Shown here piece by piece: positions 25,661 to 34,005 of a stretch of 64,000 nt of DNA. The notes under the pieces were generated by a model. That model was not told the origin of the DNA. It ran no database searches and saw only the letters and a program-made list of their open reading frames with translations. The first letter of the stretch is position 1. Every line of letters starts with the position of its first letter. This DNA is from Chitinophaga barathri (GTDB taxonomy: Bacteria > Bacteroidota > Bacteroidia > Chitinophagales > Chitinophagaceae): positions 62,001 through 126,000 of the forward strand of contig NZ_RMBX01000008.1 of NCBI RefSeq assembly GCF_003807585.1, given 5' to 3'. A program made the translations under genes and the position numbers.

Positions 25661-27592
25661 ATGGAAATTACGGCCGGTCAATTACTGAGCCAGATCGAAT
25701 ACCCGTCTGATCTGCGAAAATTGAGCAAGGAACAACTGCACCAGGTGTGCGATGAGTTGCGCCAGTTCATTATTGACGTAGTGAGCGTGCATGGCGGCCA
25801 CTTTGGGGCCAGCCTGGGTGTGGTGGAGCTTACCGTAGCGCTGCATTATGCATTTAATACGCCTTACGACCAGCTGGTGTGGGACGTAGGCCACCAGGCT
25901 TACGGGCATAAGATCCTCACCGGCAGGAAAAACGTGTTCCATACGAACCGGAAATATAAAGGCATCAGCGGTTTCCCCAACCGCGGCGAAAGCGAATATG
26001 ACACTTTCGGGGTAGGCCACTCCAGCACCTCCATCGGCGCGGCGCTGGGCATGGCCATTGCCTCCAAAAATAAAGGCGAGCACGACCGGCAGCACATTGC
26101 CGTGATCGGAGACGGCGCCATGACCGCCGGGATGGCTTTTGAAGCGCTCAATCACGCCGGCGTGTCCAATGCCAACCTGCTGATCATCCTGAACGACAAC
26201 TGCATGTCCATAGACCCGAACGTGGGCGCCCTGAAAGAATACCTGACAGACATCACCACTTCCCATACCTACAACAAGTTCCGCGACGACGTATGGAACC
26301 TGCTGGGGAAGCTGCCCGTCGGTAAAAACTTCACCAGGGACATGGCTTCCAAACTCGAAGCCAGCGTAAAAGGCATGGTGTCCAAATCCAGTAACCTGTT
26401 CGAAAGCCTCAACCTGCGCTACTTTGGCGCGATCGACGGTCATAATATCACCAAACTGGTGGACACCCTCCAGGACCTTCGGGACATTCCCGGGCCCAAA
26501 CTGCTGCATATCAACACCACCAAAGGCAAAGGATATGCGCTGGCTGAAAAGGACCAGACCAAATGGCACGCTCCCGGCCTGTTCGACAAGATCACCGGCG
26601 AGATCTTCAAAAAGGTTATCGAAACGCCTCAGCCGCCTAAATACCAGGACGTTTTCGGCCATACCATCATTGAGCTGGCCGAACTGAATAAAACCATCAT
26701 GGGCATCACGCCCGCCATGCCTTCCGGCTCCTCCCTCAAATGGATGATGGAGAAAATGCCGGACCGCGCGATAGATGTCGGCATCTGCGAGCAGCACGCC
26801 GTTACACTCTCCGCGGGGCTTGCCACGCAGGGCATGACCGTATTCTGCAACATTTACTCTTCTTTTATGCAACGGGCTTACGACCAGGTGGTGCACGATG
26901 TGGCCATCCAGAACCTGCCCGTGATATTCTGCCTGGACCGTGCGGGCCTGGTAGGGGAAGACGGCGCCACCCACCACGGCGCTTACGATATCCCTTACAT
27001 GCGCTGTATTCCGAACATGGTCATCAGCGCGCCCATGAACGAAGAAGAGCTCCGCAACCTGATGTACTCCGCGCAGCTTCCCTCTAACAAATCTCCTTTT
27101 GTAATACGTTACCCGCGCGGCGAAGGCGTAATGCCCGACTGGCGCAGGCCATTCGCCCAGATAAAAGTGGGCACCGGCCGCAAGATCCAGGACGGCAGGG
27201 ACGTTGCTATTCTTTCCATCGGCCACCCGGGCAACTTTGTGACCGAGGCCATGAAAGAACTGATGACGGACGGCCTGCAACCCGCGCATTACGACATGCG
27301 GTTCGTGAAACCGCTCGATACAGAAATGCTGCATGATGTCTTCCAGCGTTATGACCGTGTGATCACCGTTGAAGACGGTGCGCTCCAGGGCGGCTTCGGC
27401 AGCGCGGTGCTGGAATTTATGGCAGACAATGATTACAAAGCGGAGATCAAACGCCTCGGCATCCCGGACCGCCTGATCGAACATGGCAAACCCACCGAGC
27501 TGCAACGCGAAGCAGGTTACGACGCCACTGCCATCGCTTCAGCCGTGCGCGAAATGCTCGGCAGTAAAATAACCGTTCACTCCAGCTTATAA
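25661..27592 (+). CDS. dxs: 1-deoxy-D-xylulose-5-phosphate synthase
   Basis: Thiamine-diphosphate enzyme that condenses pyruvate and glyceraldehyde-3-phosphate, the first step of the MEP isoprenoid pathway. The ATG at 25661 gives MEITAGQLLSQIEYPSDLRK and 643 aa, the usual length; the frame is open from 25583, but that extension lies upstream of a promoter element. Seen: GHFGASLGVVELTVALH, the ThDP motif VIGDGAMTAGMAFEALNHAG, the catalytic glutamate in DVGICEQHAVT, and the transketolase C-terminal domain. It is followed after 45 bp by a reductase gene, with a hairpin between. Confidence 0.96.
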   Translation: MEITAGQLLSQIEYPSDLRKLSKEQLHQVCDELRQFIIDVVSVHGGHFGASLGVVELTVALHYAFNTPYDQLVWDVGHQAYGHKILTGRKNVFHTNRKYKGISGFPNRGESEYDTFGVGHSSTSIGAALGMAIASKNKGEHDRQHIAVIGDGAMTAGMAFEALNHAGVSNANLLIILNDNCMSIDPNVGALKEYLTDITTSHTYNKFRDDVWNLLGKLPVGKNFTRDMASKLEASVKGMVSKSSNLFESLNLRYFGAIDGHNITKLVDTLQDLRDIPGPKLLHINTTKGKGYALAEKDQTKWHAPGLFDKITGEIFKKVIETPQPPKYQDVFGHTIIELAELNKTIMGITPAMPSGSSLKWMMEKMPDRAIDVGICEQHAVTLSAGLATQGMTVFCNIYSSFMQRAYDQVVHDVAIQNLPVIFCLDRAGLVGEDGATHHGAYDIPYMRCIPNMVISAPMNEEELRNLMYSAQLPSNKSPFVIRYPRGEGVMPDWRRPFAQIKVGTGRKIQDGRDVAILSIGHPGNFVTEAMKELMTDGLQPAHYDMRFVKPLDTEMLHDVFQRYDRVITVEDGALQGGFGSAVLEFMADNDYKAEIKRLGIPDRLIEHGKPTELQREAGYDATAIASAVREMLGSKITVHSSL

Positions 27593-27602
27593 AGGCCGTA
27601 TA

Positions 27603-27628
27603 CGTCCCGGGGCTTTCGTTCCGGGACG
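27603..27628 (+). other. Intercistronic hairpin after dxs
   Basis: Perfect 8-bp arms CGTCCCGG and CCGGGACG around a 10-base loop. No T tract follows, and the next start codon is 10 bp away. It may stabilise or partly block readthrough between dxs and the reductase. Confidence 0.45.
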
Positions 27629-27637
27629 CTATCTACC

Positions 27638-28693
27638 ATGCGCGACCTCTACATACAACTACGCATTACCCGCATCATTCCGGAAACACCGGATACCTTC
27701 ACGTACCATCTTGAAAGCGCCGATGGAAAACCGGTAAAATACCAGGCCGGGCAGTTCCTCACTTTTCTCGTACAGCTGCATGGCACGGAATACCGCCGCT
27801 CCTATTCCCTCAGCTCCACACCCGGGATAGACGATTTCCTGGCGGTGACCGTCAAACGGATCGCCAACGGGGAAATATCACGCTACATCCTCCGCACCTG
27901 GATGGTGGGTGACGAGATCACTTCCCTCCTGCCCTCGGGCCGTTTTACGCTGGACAGTGCGCCGGATACCCAAAGGGACATCGTGATGCTGGGCGCCGGC
28001 AGCGGCATCACGCCACTGTTTTCCATCCTTCAGCAGGCATTACATGTGGAGAAAGCCGCCCACATCACGCTCATCTACAGCAACCGCGATGAAAAGAACA
28101 CAATCTTCCGCGAGCGCATCCTTGCGCTGCAATCCCGCTTCCCGGACCGTTTCACCATCGTATGGCTGTTCAGCGACCCCGCGAATACCACGGGCGTATA
28201 CCGCAGGATGAGCAACAGCCTGCTGGAAATGATCGCGCCGAAACACCTGCAATACCCACGCGAGCTGGCCGGGTTTTACATCTGCGGGCCGGCGGAATAT
28301 ATGCGGATGGCACAGTTCACACTTACTTTCATGGGCTTCCGCGAAGATCAGCTGCGTAAAGAAAATTTCGTCGTGAACACCGAGGCAAAAATTGCGCGCG
28401 TACAGATCCCGCAGGATACCACGCTGAAACAGGTGCATTTAAAACACCAGGGGAACATACAGATACTGGCCGTACCGGGCAACGAAAGTATCCTGCATGC
28501 CGCTTTAAGACAACACGTACAACTGCCGTACAGCTGTAAGGGCGGCGTTTGCGGCTCCTGTATCGCCACCTGCACGGGCGGGAAGGTCTGGATGTCTGTA
28601 AACGAAGTACTTACGGAAAAAGAGCTGGCCAAAGGGCTTGTGCTCACCTGCACAGGGTATGCGCAAAGCGATGAGGTGACGCTTGAATGGTGA
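27638..28693 (+). CDS. PaaE-like FAD/NAD(P)/2Fe-2S oxidoreductase
   Basis: Electron-transfer reductase of 351 aa moving electrons from NAD(P)H through FAD to a 2Fe-2S cluster. Domains in order: FAD-binding barrel with YRRSYSLSS (about residues 54-62), NAD(P)-binding domain with GAGSGITPLFSIL and YICGPAEYM, then a plant-type ferredoxin domain with YSCKGGVCGSC and a final LVLTCTGYA supplying the four cluster cysteines. This is the layout of phenylacetyl-CoA epoxidase reductase PaaE, but no paa genes are here, so the partner oxygenase is unknown. Confidence 0.9.
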   Translation: MRDLYIQLRITRIIPETPDTFTYHLESADGKPVKYQAGQFLTFLVQLHGTEYRRSYSLSSTPGIDDFLAVTVKRIANGEISRYILRTWMVGDEITSLLPSGRFTLDSAPDTQRDIVMLGAGSGITPLFSILQQALHVEKAAHITLIYSNRDEKNTIFRERILALQSRFPDRFTIVWLFSDPANTTGVYRRMSNSLLEMIAPKHLQYPRELAGFYICGPAEYMRMAQFTLTFMGFREDQLRKENFVVNTEAKIARVQIPQDTTLKQVHLKHQGNIQILAVPGNESILHAALRQHVQLPYSCKGGVCGSCIATCTGGKVWMSVNEVLTEKELAKGLVLTCTGYAQSDEVTLEW

Positions 28694-28799
28694 TCTACCC
28701 GGCAACAGGCATCAAACAAATTTGTCCTGAAACCCTTTCCAGACGCGAACTTGGCCAGTTCTCCGAATTTCACTACATTCAGTGAATCAAACAACAAAG

Positions 28800-30005
28800 A
28801 TGAGCCATACCGCGCTGAAAACAGCCAGTCTTTTCCTGATCTGCGGGCTTGTATGGCTGGCCGGCTACAACCGCTTACTGGTGAGGCTTACGACTTTCTT
28901 CCCGCGCACGCATCCGGGTTTATTACAGTACTTCATGAACGCAGCATTTATTGCCGTTTCCGCGGTGCTGATCTACCTGGTGATCCGTCATGATTTTTCA
29001 CGCAACAATGCCTACTTTTCCCAATACCGTCATTTGTTTTATGAACATCCCGTCCCGATGTGGATCTACCAGTGGGGTACTTTAAAATTCCTGGCGGTGA
29101 ACGATGCCGCCGCAAAAAAATACGGCTATACCCGGAAAGAATTTGAAAAGATGGACATCCTCTCCATCCGCGACCCGTCCTCCATTCCCGCTGTGCTGGC
29201 GGATGTGAACAGGACCAATAAAAACATCGACTACCGCGGCATATGGCAGCATAAAAAGAAAAACGGCGAACTGTTTTACGTGGAATTGTATTCGCATTAC
29301 ACGCGTTACAATGGCAAAGAAGCGCGTATCGTGATGGCGATAGACATTGATTCTGAAGTACGCAGTACCATCAGGGCGAAAGACATCGGCACGCGTTATG
29401 AGCTGCTGGCGCAGGTTACGCAGGATTGTATCTATTACTAGGATCTGCCTTCAGGTCGGGTTACGCGCAACCACGGGCCGATGTCCATGTTCGGGTTTAA
29501 AGAAGAAGATATTATTGAACATGTGGATTGGTGGAAAATAAATGTTCATCCCGAAGATATCACGGAAGTGATGGCGTCTTATGAAGACAAGGTGCGCAAC
29601 AAAGATATACATTGGAATACGGCATACCGTTTTCGTTGTGCGGACGGGAGTTACAAATACGTGCTGGACCGCGCGCATATCCTGTACAATGAGCAGGGCG
29701 AGGCCGTGCGGGTGATAGGCGCCATACAGGATGTGGACGACGCCATGCGTCACCAGAAAGAGCGCAGGCAGTTCATCAGCCGGCTGCAGGAGCAGAATGA
29801 AATGTTGAAGGAAATTGCCCGCATCAATTCACATGAAATACGCAGGCCTGTGTCCAACATTCTCGGCATTATGGCTATGCTGGACCTTGAAAAAAATGAA
29901 CCTGCCCTGAACGCACAGCTGTGCGCGCTATTGCGGCAAAGCACTGCAGAACTGGATGCCACCCTTTTCAGGATACGGGACAAACTGCAGCAAATGAGAG
30001 AATAA
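28800..30005 (+). pseudogene. PAS-domain signalling protein interrupted by an in-frame TAG
   Basis: One continuous frame of 402 codons is broken only by TAG at 29439-29441 (codon 214). Before it: two N-terminal transmembrane helices and a first PAS domain (FYEHPVPMWIYQWGTLKFLAV). The stop falls inside the conserved start of a second PAS domain: CIYY, then the TAG, then DLPSGRVTRNHGP. The rest continues with FGFKEEDI, a PAC-like region, and a histidine-kinase-like dimerisation helix (NSHEIRRPVSNILGI). It ends without an ATPase domain. ATG 28800 is preferred over the GTG at 28782. It may be a pseudogene, a sequencing error or a readthrough gene. Confidence 0.85.
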
Positions 30006-30015
30006 AAAAGCCAGG

Positions 30016-30393
30016 CTACCGGAATGATTCAAACCGGGAAAAATCACCTTTCAGCTCCTCGTGTAATTTGTGAAATACCTGCATCCGGTCATTAAGCCGG
30101 TCGTAGTCGTCTACAGGCCTGTCGTGATGGATAATTGCCGGGCGGCCGTAACCCATAAACTTTGCGGATTGTTTGAGATCGTGGAACATTTCATCGGCCA
30201 CTTCCAACTGGCGGATGAACTGGTTTTGAAAGTGCTCGATTTCCACCATTCTTTCATGGTTGGCCTGGCGGGAGCCGGCCATTTCTTCCAACCTGCTGCG
30301 CATAGTACGCAGGCTGCCGCGTACATTATCTACTTCGCCTTTCCAGGCGCTCAGCTGTGCCTGCAGGTCAGATGACTGTGTTGGTACTTCCAT
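30016..30393 (-). CDS. Hypothetical coiled-coil protein
   Basis: Cytoplasmic protein of 125 aa, highly charged and helical, with heptad-like stretches at about residues 8-75 (for example SAWKGEVDNVRGSLRTMRSR) and a second helix near the C-terminus (DDYDRLNDRMQVFHKLHEEL). It has no signal peptide and no recognised domain. Its stop lies 10 bp from the end of the convergent PAS gene. It could be a scaffold-like protein, but no function can be assigned. Confidence 0.65.
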   Translation of the reverse strand: MEVPTQSSDLQAQLSAWKGEVDNVRGSLRTMRSRLEEMAGSRQANHERMVEIEHFQNQFIRQLEVADEMFHDLKQSAKFMGYGRPAIIHHDRPVDDYDRLNDRMQVFHKLHEELKGDFSRFESFR

Positions 30394-30513
30394 GATATAT
30401 TGATTTAAGTTAAATGTTGACGAACGGTAGCATCATAACATCCATTCTTTTAAGTCAATATGTCCATTCCCTTCAATCTAATTTACGACACTTTTTAATA
30501 CGGGAAAAAGAAA

Positions 30514-30536
30514 CCCGGTGGAATTTATCCACCGGG
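30514..30536 (-). terminator. Terminator for the 30548-31261 pirin gene
   Basis: Perfect 9-bp arms CCCGGTGGA and TCCACCGGG with a 5-base loop. On the minus strand TTTCTTTTTC follows. It lies 12 bp past the pirin stop. Confidence 0.8.
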
Positions 30537-30547
30537 CTGATGCGTTT

Positions 30548-31261
30548 CTATACGGCCATGGGCAAGTCCATGAGCAGGAATTCGGTATCCTCTAATGTTG
30601 TAACATTCAATTTTTCGAGCCCGGAAACGGCAATAGCATCCCGGGCCTGGAGCGTTTCGTTACCCGCCTTCAGGCTGCCGGAAAGTACCAGCAGGTAAAG
30701 GCCGTTGCCTTCCAGTTTCGGTGAATATTCAAAGCTCTTGTCTTTATCAAATTTGCCCAGGCTGAACCAGGCATCCTGGTTGATCCAGAGGGCATCGGTG
30801 TTCTCTTCAGGCGATACGACCACCTGCAGTTTGTTCTGCCGCTCAGCGGGGTCAAATGTTTTTTGTTCGTACCGGGGCGCGATGTCGCGTTTTTTGGGGA
30901 AAAGCCATATCTGCAGGAATTTCACCGGTTCAGTCCTGGACGCGTTGAACTCTGAGTGTTCAATGCCGGTGCCTGCGCTCATGATCTGCACATCGTGCTG
31001 GTTGATGATCTTGTGGCGGCCGGTATTGTCCTTATGTTCCAGCGCACCCGTCAGCGGTATGCTGATGATCTCCATGTTGTCGTGCGGGTGCGCGCCAAAG
31101 CCCATGCCGCCTTTCACCGCATCATCGTTCAGTACGCGCAGTGCGCCGAAGTGAATGCGTTCGGGGTTGTAATAACCGGCGAAGCTGAAAGTGTGGTAAG
31201 ACTGCAACCAGCCGTGATCTGCAAATCCGCGGGTGTTTCCGCGATGAATAACTGTTTTCAT
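30548..31261 (-). CDS. Pirin family protein (YhhW-like)
   Basis: Bicupin metalloprotein of 237 aa. The metal ligands of the pirin family appear in order as GFGAHPHDNMEII (two His), then GTGIEHSEFN (His and Glu). E. coli YhhW of this type has quercetin-dioxygenase activity; the natural substrate here is unknown. It has no signal peptide, so it is cytoplasmic. It has its own terminator and lies downstream of OsmC on the same strand. A second pirin paralogue lies at 32822-33697. Confidence 0.9.
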   Translation of the reverse strand: MKTVIHRGNTRGFADHGWLQSYHTFSFAGYYNPERIHFGALRVLNDDAVKGGMGFGAHPHDNMEIISIPLTGALEHKDNTGRHKIINQHDVQIMSAGTGIEHSEFNASRTEPVKFLQIWLFPKKRDIAPRYEQKTFDPAERQNKLQVVVSPEENTDALWINQDAWFSLGKFDKDKSFEYSPKLEGNGLYLLVLSGSLKAGNETLQARDAIAVSGLEKLNVTTLEDTEFLLMDLPMAV

Positions 31262-31431
31262 AATGTCCTCCTGTATTTTCTATTGCAAAGATCAGCATAA
31301 TGCGGGCGCCGATCAATGGACATTCCGGTTAAAAAGGTGGACTATTATTGTTGTTCCGGGCGGGCTTTATAAAACCTTTCAAACCTAGTGGTGTCAATGG
31401 TTTCAGGCAGCCATGACTGAGCGGAAAAAAC

Positions 31432-31467
31432 AAAGGCCGGATACAGCTTTACGCTTGTCCGGCCTTT
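31432..31467 (-). terminator. Terminator for the OsmC-family gene
   Basis: Arms AAAGGCCGGA and TCCGGCCTTT around a 16-base loop. On the minus strand TTTGTTTTTT follows. It is 24 bp past the stop at 31492. Confidence 0.8.
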
Positions 31468-31491
31468 GGTATGCTGTATGCGGAAAATGGT

Positions 31492-31902
31492 CTACGCCAG
31501 TTTCGCATCCATGGTGATCTCGGTGTTGAGCAGTTTGGAAATGGGGCAGTTCAGCTTTGCGTCTTCCGCCATTTCAGCAAACTTGGCCGCATCCAGGCCG
31601 GGTACGCTGGCAGTTACTTCCAGGTGAATGTTCGGGATCGCGCCCGCTTCGAAAGTAACGATGCTTTTGGTATCGATGCTGGTGGGGGTGAGGCCCGCGC
31701 CGGAAATGATGAAGCTGAGCTTCATGCTGAAACAGCCCGCGTGCGCAGCTGCGATCAGCTCTTCTGGATTGGTGCCGATGCCGTCTTCAAAACGGCTGGA
31801 AAAAGAATACTGGGTATCTTTCAGTACGCCTGTCTGTGTGGAAACCGTGCCATTCCCTTCTTTACCGGTGCCTTTCCAATTGGCGGTTGCGGATCTTTTC
31901 AT
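31492..31902 (-). CDS. OsmC-family peroxiredoxin
   Basis: Cytoplasmic organic-hydroperoxide-reducing enzyme of 136 aa, of the OsmC rather than the Ohr branch by sequence style (KRSATANWKGTGKEGNGTVS at the start). The two redox cysteines are visible: one in AAHAGCFSMKLSF and one in DAKLNCPISKLL. It stands alone between its own terminator (31432-31467) and the terminator of the upstream small ORF. The surrounding pirin and YceI genes suggest a stress-response neighbourhood. Confidence 0.92.
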   Translation of the reverse strand: MKRSATANWKGTGKEGNGTVSTQTGVLKDTQYSFSSRFEDGIGTNPEELIAAAHAGCFSMKLSFIISGAGLTPTSIDTKSIVTFEAGAIPNIHLEVTASVPGLDAAKFAEMAEDAKLNCPISKLLNTEITMDAKLA

Positions 31903-31972
31903 GAGTCAAAATTTTTTATTTGGGTGAATTGTGAACGATAAGAGGTCTTAAAATTAATGAATTGAAAGCAAA

Positions 31973-32002
31973 AAAACCGGGCGAATTGCTTCACCCGGTT
32001 TT
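31973..32002 (-). terminator. Strong minus-strand terminator after the small ORF
   Basis: Arms AAAACCGGG and CCCGGTTTT with a 12-base loop; the minus-strand T run TTTTTTT overlaps the stem end. It sits 22 bp past the stop of the 47-aa ORF at 32025-32168 and ends the pirin-YceI-small ORF transcript. Confidence 0.8.
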
Positions 32003-32024
32003 ACCTAAAACCCTGACAACCTTT

Positions 32025-32168
32025 CTACACTAATTTCACAAACTCTTCCGGGGCCTCTCTTCTTTTTCCCCGTTTGCTGCGTTTTGCTGCCGTCCGCGCT
32101 GTTATCAACCGCCTCAAATCATCCCTGTGCGCAGGCTCCTGTCTTTTAGCCTTCATAATTTTTCTCAT
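32025..32168 (-). CDS. Small basic hypothetical protein (47 aa)
   Basis: ATG 32168 to TAG 32025; a second in-frame ATG is at 32156. The product is strongly basic in the middle (RTAAKRSKRGKRREAP) and ends EEFVKLV. It lies 80 bp downstream of yceI on the same strand and 22 bp before a strong terminator, the position expected of a real last gene. The basic stretch could bind nucleic acid, but I recognise no family. Alternatively this is only a 3' UTR. Confidence 0.5.
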   Translation of the reverse strand: MRKIMKAKRQEPAHRDDLRRLITARTAAKRSKRGKRREAPEEFVKLV

Positions 32169-32248
32169 CAGCAGCCACGTTGAATCCTTTCTGCCGGGCT
32201 TACGTCAATTCCTTTCACCGCGCTGGCGGTAAGGGTTTTAATTTTTTG

Positions 32249-32776
32249 TTAAGCTTGTTTTACCATCTGCACACCGAGGATGAGACGTACCTCATCGCTC
32301 ACTACCAGGCCGCCCGCTTCTGTGGTGGCGCTCCAGGAAAGACCGAAGTCTTTACGGTTGATCTTGCCGGTCAGCTCAAAGCCTGCTTTGGTCTGGCCCC
32401 AGGGGTCCACGGTGATGCCGTTGTAGTCCACGCTCAGCTCTACGGGTTTGGTTACGCCGCGGATGGTGAGATCGCCTTTCAGCACAAAGTTCTCCGCATC
32501 TTTTTTCTTCACTTCGGTAGAGGTGAAGGTTACTTTCGGGTGATTGGCGGCGTCAAAGAAGTCTTCGCCTTTCAGGTGTTCGTCTCTCTGTGCGTTTTTG
32601 GTGCTCACGCTTGCCACGTTGGCTTCGAAAGAAATTTTCGCATCGGAAAAATCTTCCGCGCCTGCTTCAACGGTGGCGTCATATTCTGCAAAGTGACCTG
32701 TCACGTTGGTGATCATCAGGTGTTTCACTTTAAATTCGATTTCGCTGTGTAAAGGATCAATTTTCCAGGTTGCCAT
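32249..32776 (-). CDS. YceI family protein
   Basis: Lipocalin-like isoprenoid-binding beta-barrel of 175 aa. Family motifs: IDPLHSEIEFKVKHLMI at the start, then GHFAEYDATVE, NHPKVTFTSTEV and the C-terminal GGLVVSDEVRLILGVQ. It lacks the signal peptide of E. coli YceI, so this version is probably cytoplasmic. It follows the pirin gene by 45 bp and precedes the 47-aa ORF, suggesting one transcript. Confidence 0.9.
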   Translation of the reverse strand: MATWKIDPLHSEIEFKVKHLMITNVTGHFAEYDATVEAGAEDFSDAKISFEANVASVSTKNAQRDEHLKGEDFFDAANHPKVTFTSTEVKKKDAENFVLKGDLTIRGVTKPVELSVDYNGITVDPWGQTKAGFELTGKINRKDFGLSWSATTEAGGLVVSDEVRLILGVQMVKQA

Positions 32777-32821
32777 TGTGTTTAGTTTTTTGATTTTTTT
32801 TTGTGAAATGTTTATCAGGAT

Positions 32822-33697
32822 CTAATTCAGGTGTCCCATTTTGCCGTTGTTGTAATCATCCACGGCCTGTATGATGTCTTCTTTCGTATTCATCACAAAA
32901 GGACCGTAAGAGAATACCGGTTCGTTGATCGGCTCGCCGTTCAGCACCAGCAGGGAGGCATCGGTGAGGGCGGTAACGGTGATCACATCGCCTTTTGTTT
33001 CAAACACTGCTATTTCCACGCCTTTGGCGGTATGTGTATCGTTAAAACGCGCTTCGCCTTTCAGCACCACGATGCCGGTGTTATACCCGTCGGGCAGCGG
33101 CAGTTCTATGTTTTTGCCTGCCTTAAGTTGTACATCGAACAAGTTGAGCGGTGTAAAGGTTTTTGCAGCCCCTTTTTGTCCATCAAATTCCCCGGCAATG
33201 ACACGGAGGTAACTTCCGTCTCCCAGGTCCGCAACGGGAATGTCTTTCTTTTCGAGGCCCTGGTAGCGGGGAGGGTCCATTTTATGGGCTTTGGGCAGGT
33301 TTACCCACAGCTGCACCATTTCCAGGGTACCGCCGTTGCGGGTGAATTCGCTTTCGTGTTTTTCTTCGTGTACCACGCCCGAAGCCGCCGTCATCCATTG
33401 TACATCACCAGGCCCTATTTTACCGGAGTTGCCGCCGGAATCCCTGTGCTCCAGGGCGCCCTGGTAGGCGATGGTGACTGTTTCAAAGCCCCTGTGCGGG
33501 TGCTCGTCCACGCCACGGGGTGCGTCTGAAGGGGGGAAATAATGAGGCGCAGCATAGTCGAGAAGGAAAAAAGGGCTGAGCTGCCTGTTGCCGATGCGGT
33601 TGCCGTTCGGGAAAAGGTTCTGCACCTTAAATCCGTCGCCCACCATATGTTCCTGGGCGCCTTCATAAATTTTTGCTACTTGTTTGGTTTGTTTCAT
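32822..33697 (-). CDS. Pirin family protein
   Basis: Second pirin-type bicupin, 291 aa, longer than its neighbour at 30548 and of the classical pirin branch. The N-terminal cupin holds the ligand pattern GVDEHPHRGFETVTI (two His), followed by ASGVVHEEKHESEF (His and Glu). The C-terminal cupin (GYNTGIVVLKGEARFND) and a short helical tail follow. Pirins act as quercetinases or redox-linked cofactors. It is first in a run with yceI and the 47-aa ORF. Confidence 0.9.
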   Translation of the reverse strand: MKQTKQVAKIYEGAQEHMVGDGFKVQNLFPNGNRIGNRQLSPFFLLDYAAPHYFPPSDAPRGVDEHPHRGFETVTIAYQGALEHRDSGGNSGKIGPGDVQWMTAASGVVHEEKHESEFTRNGGTLEMVQLWVNLPKAHKMDPPRYQGLEKKDIPVADLGDGSYLRVIAGEFDGQKGAAKTFTPLNLFDVQLKAGKNIELPLPDGYNTGIVVLKGEARFNDTHTAKGVEIAVFETKGDVITVTALTDASLLVLNGEPINEPVFSYGPFVMNTKEDIIQAVDDYNNGKMGHLN

Positions 33698-34005
33698 ATT
33701 GTGTATCTCCTTAAAGACAACACAAAATTACATGTTGCAACACCTAATAGAAATGGATAGAATGAGTTAAACGGTGTACTTTTTTTATTTCGCCGTGCCT
33801 GGTTTTATAAACGACTGATAATCAAAAGTGAAAACACCTCCGTAGTAGTATATTAACACCAGGGTCATTATCGGGAGGATACAGGGAAGTTGAAGCGTAG
33901 CTGGAGGAAAGGCGGACATGAGGTGGAGATGAGGCGGACTTGATCAGGGGTTAAAAAGTACAGGCTCCCGATGGAAGCCTGTACTAAATTGAAAATCAAT
34001 ACGTT
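33698..34005. other. Spacer between the pirin and AraC-type genes
   Basis: About 300 bp without an ORF. It holds the AraC gene's terminator at 33957-33985 and must contain the pirin promoter. No clear TAnnTTTG element with a -33 partner was found. Confidence 0.5.
33957..33985 (-). terminator. Terminator for the AraC-type gene
   Basis: Perfect 10-bp arms AGTACAGGCT and AGCCTGTACT with a 9-base loop. On the minus strand TTTTTAACC follows. It is 21 bp past the stop. Confidence 0.8.

Noticed and set aside
25682..27505. 607-codon minus-strand ORF antisense to dxs
   Set aside because: Mirror frame of dxs; composition is abnormal (Val/His/Phe-rich) and no motif is present.
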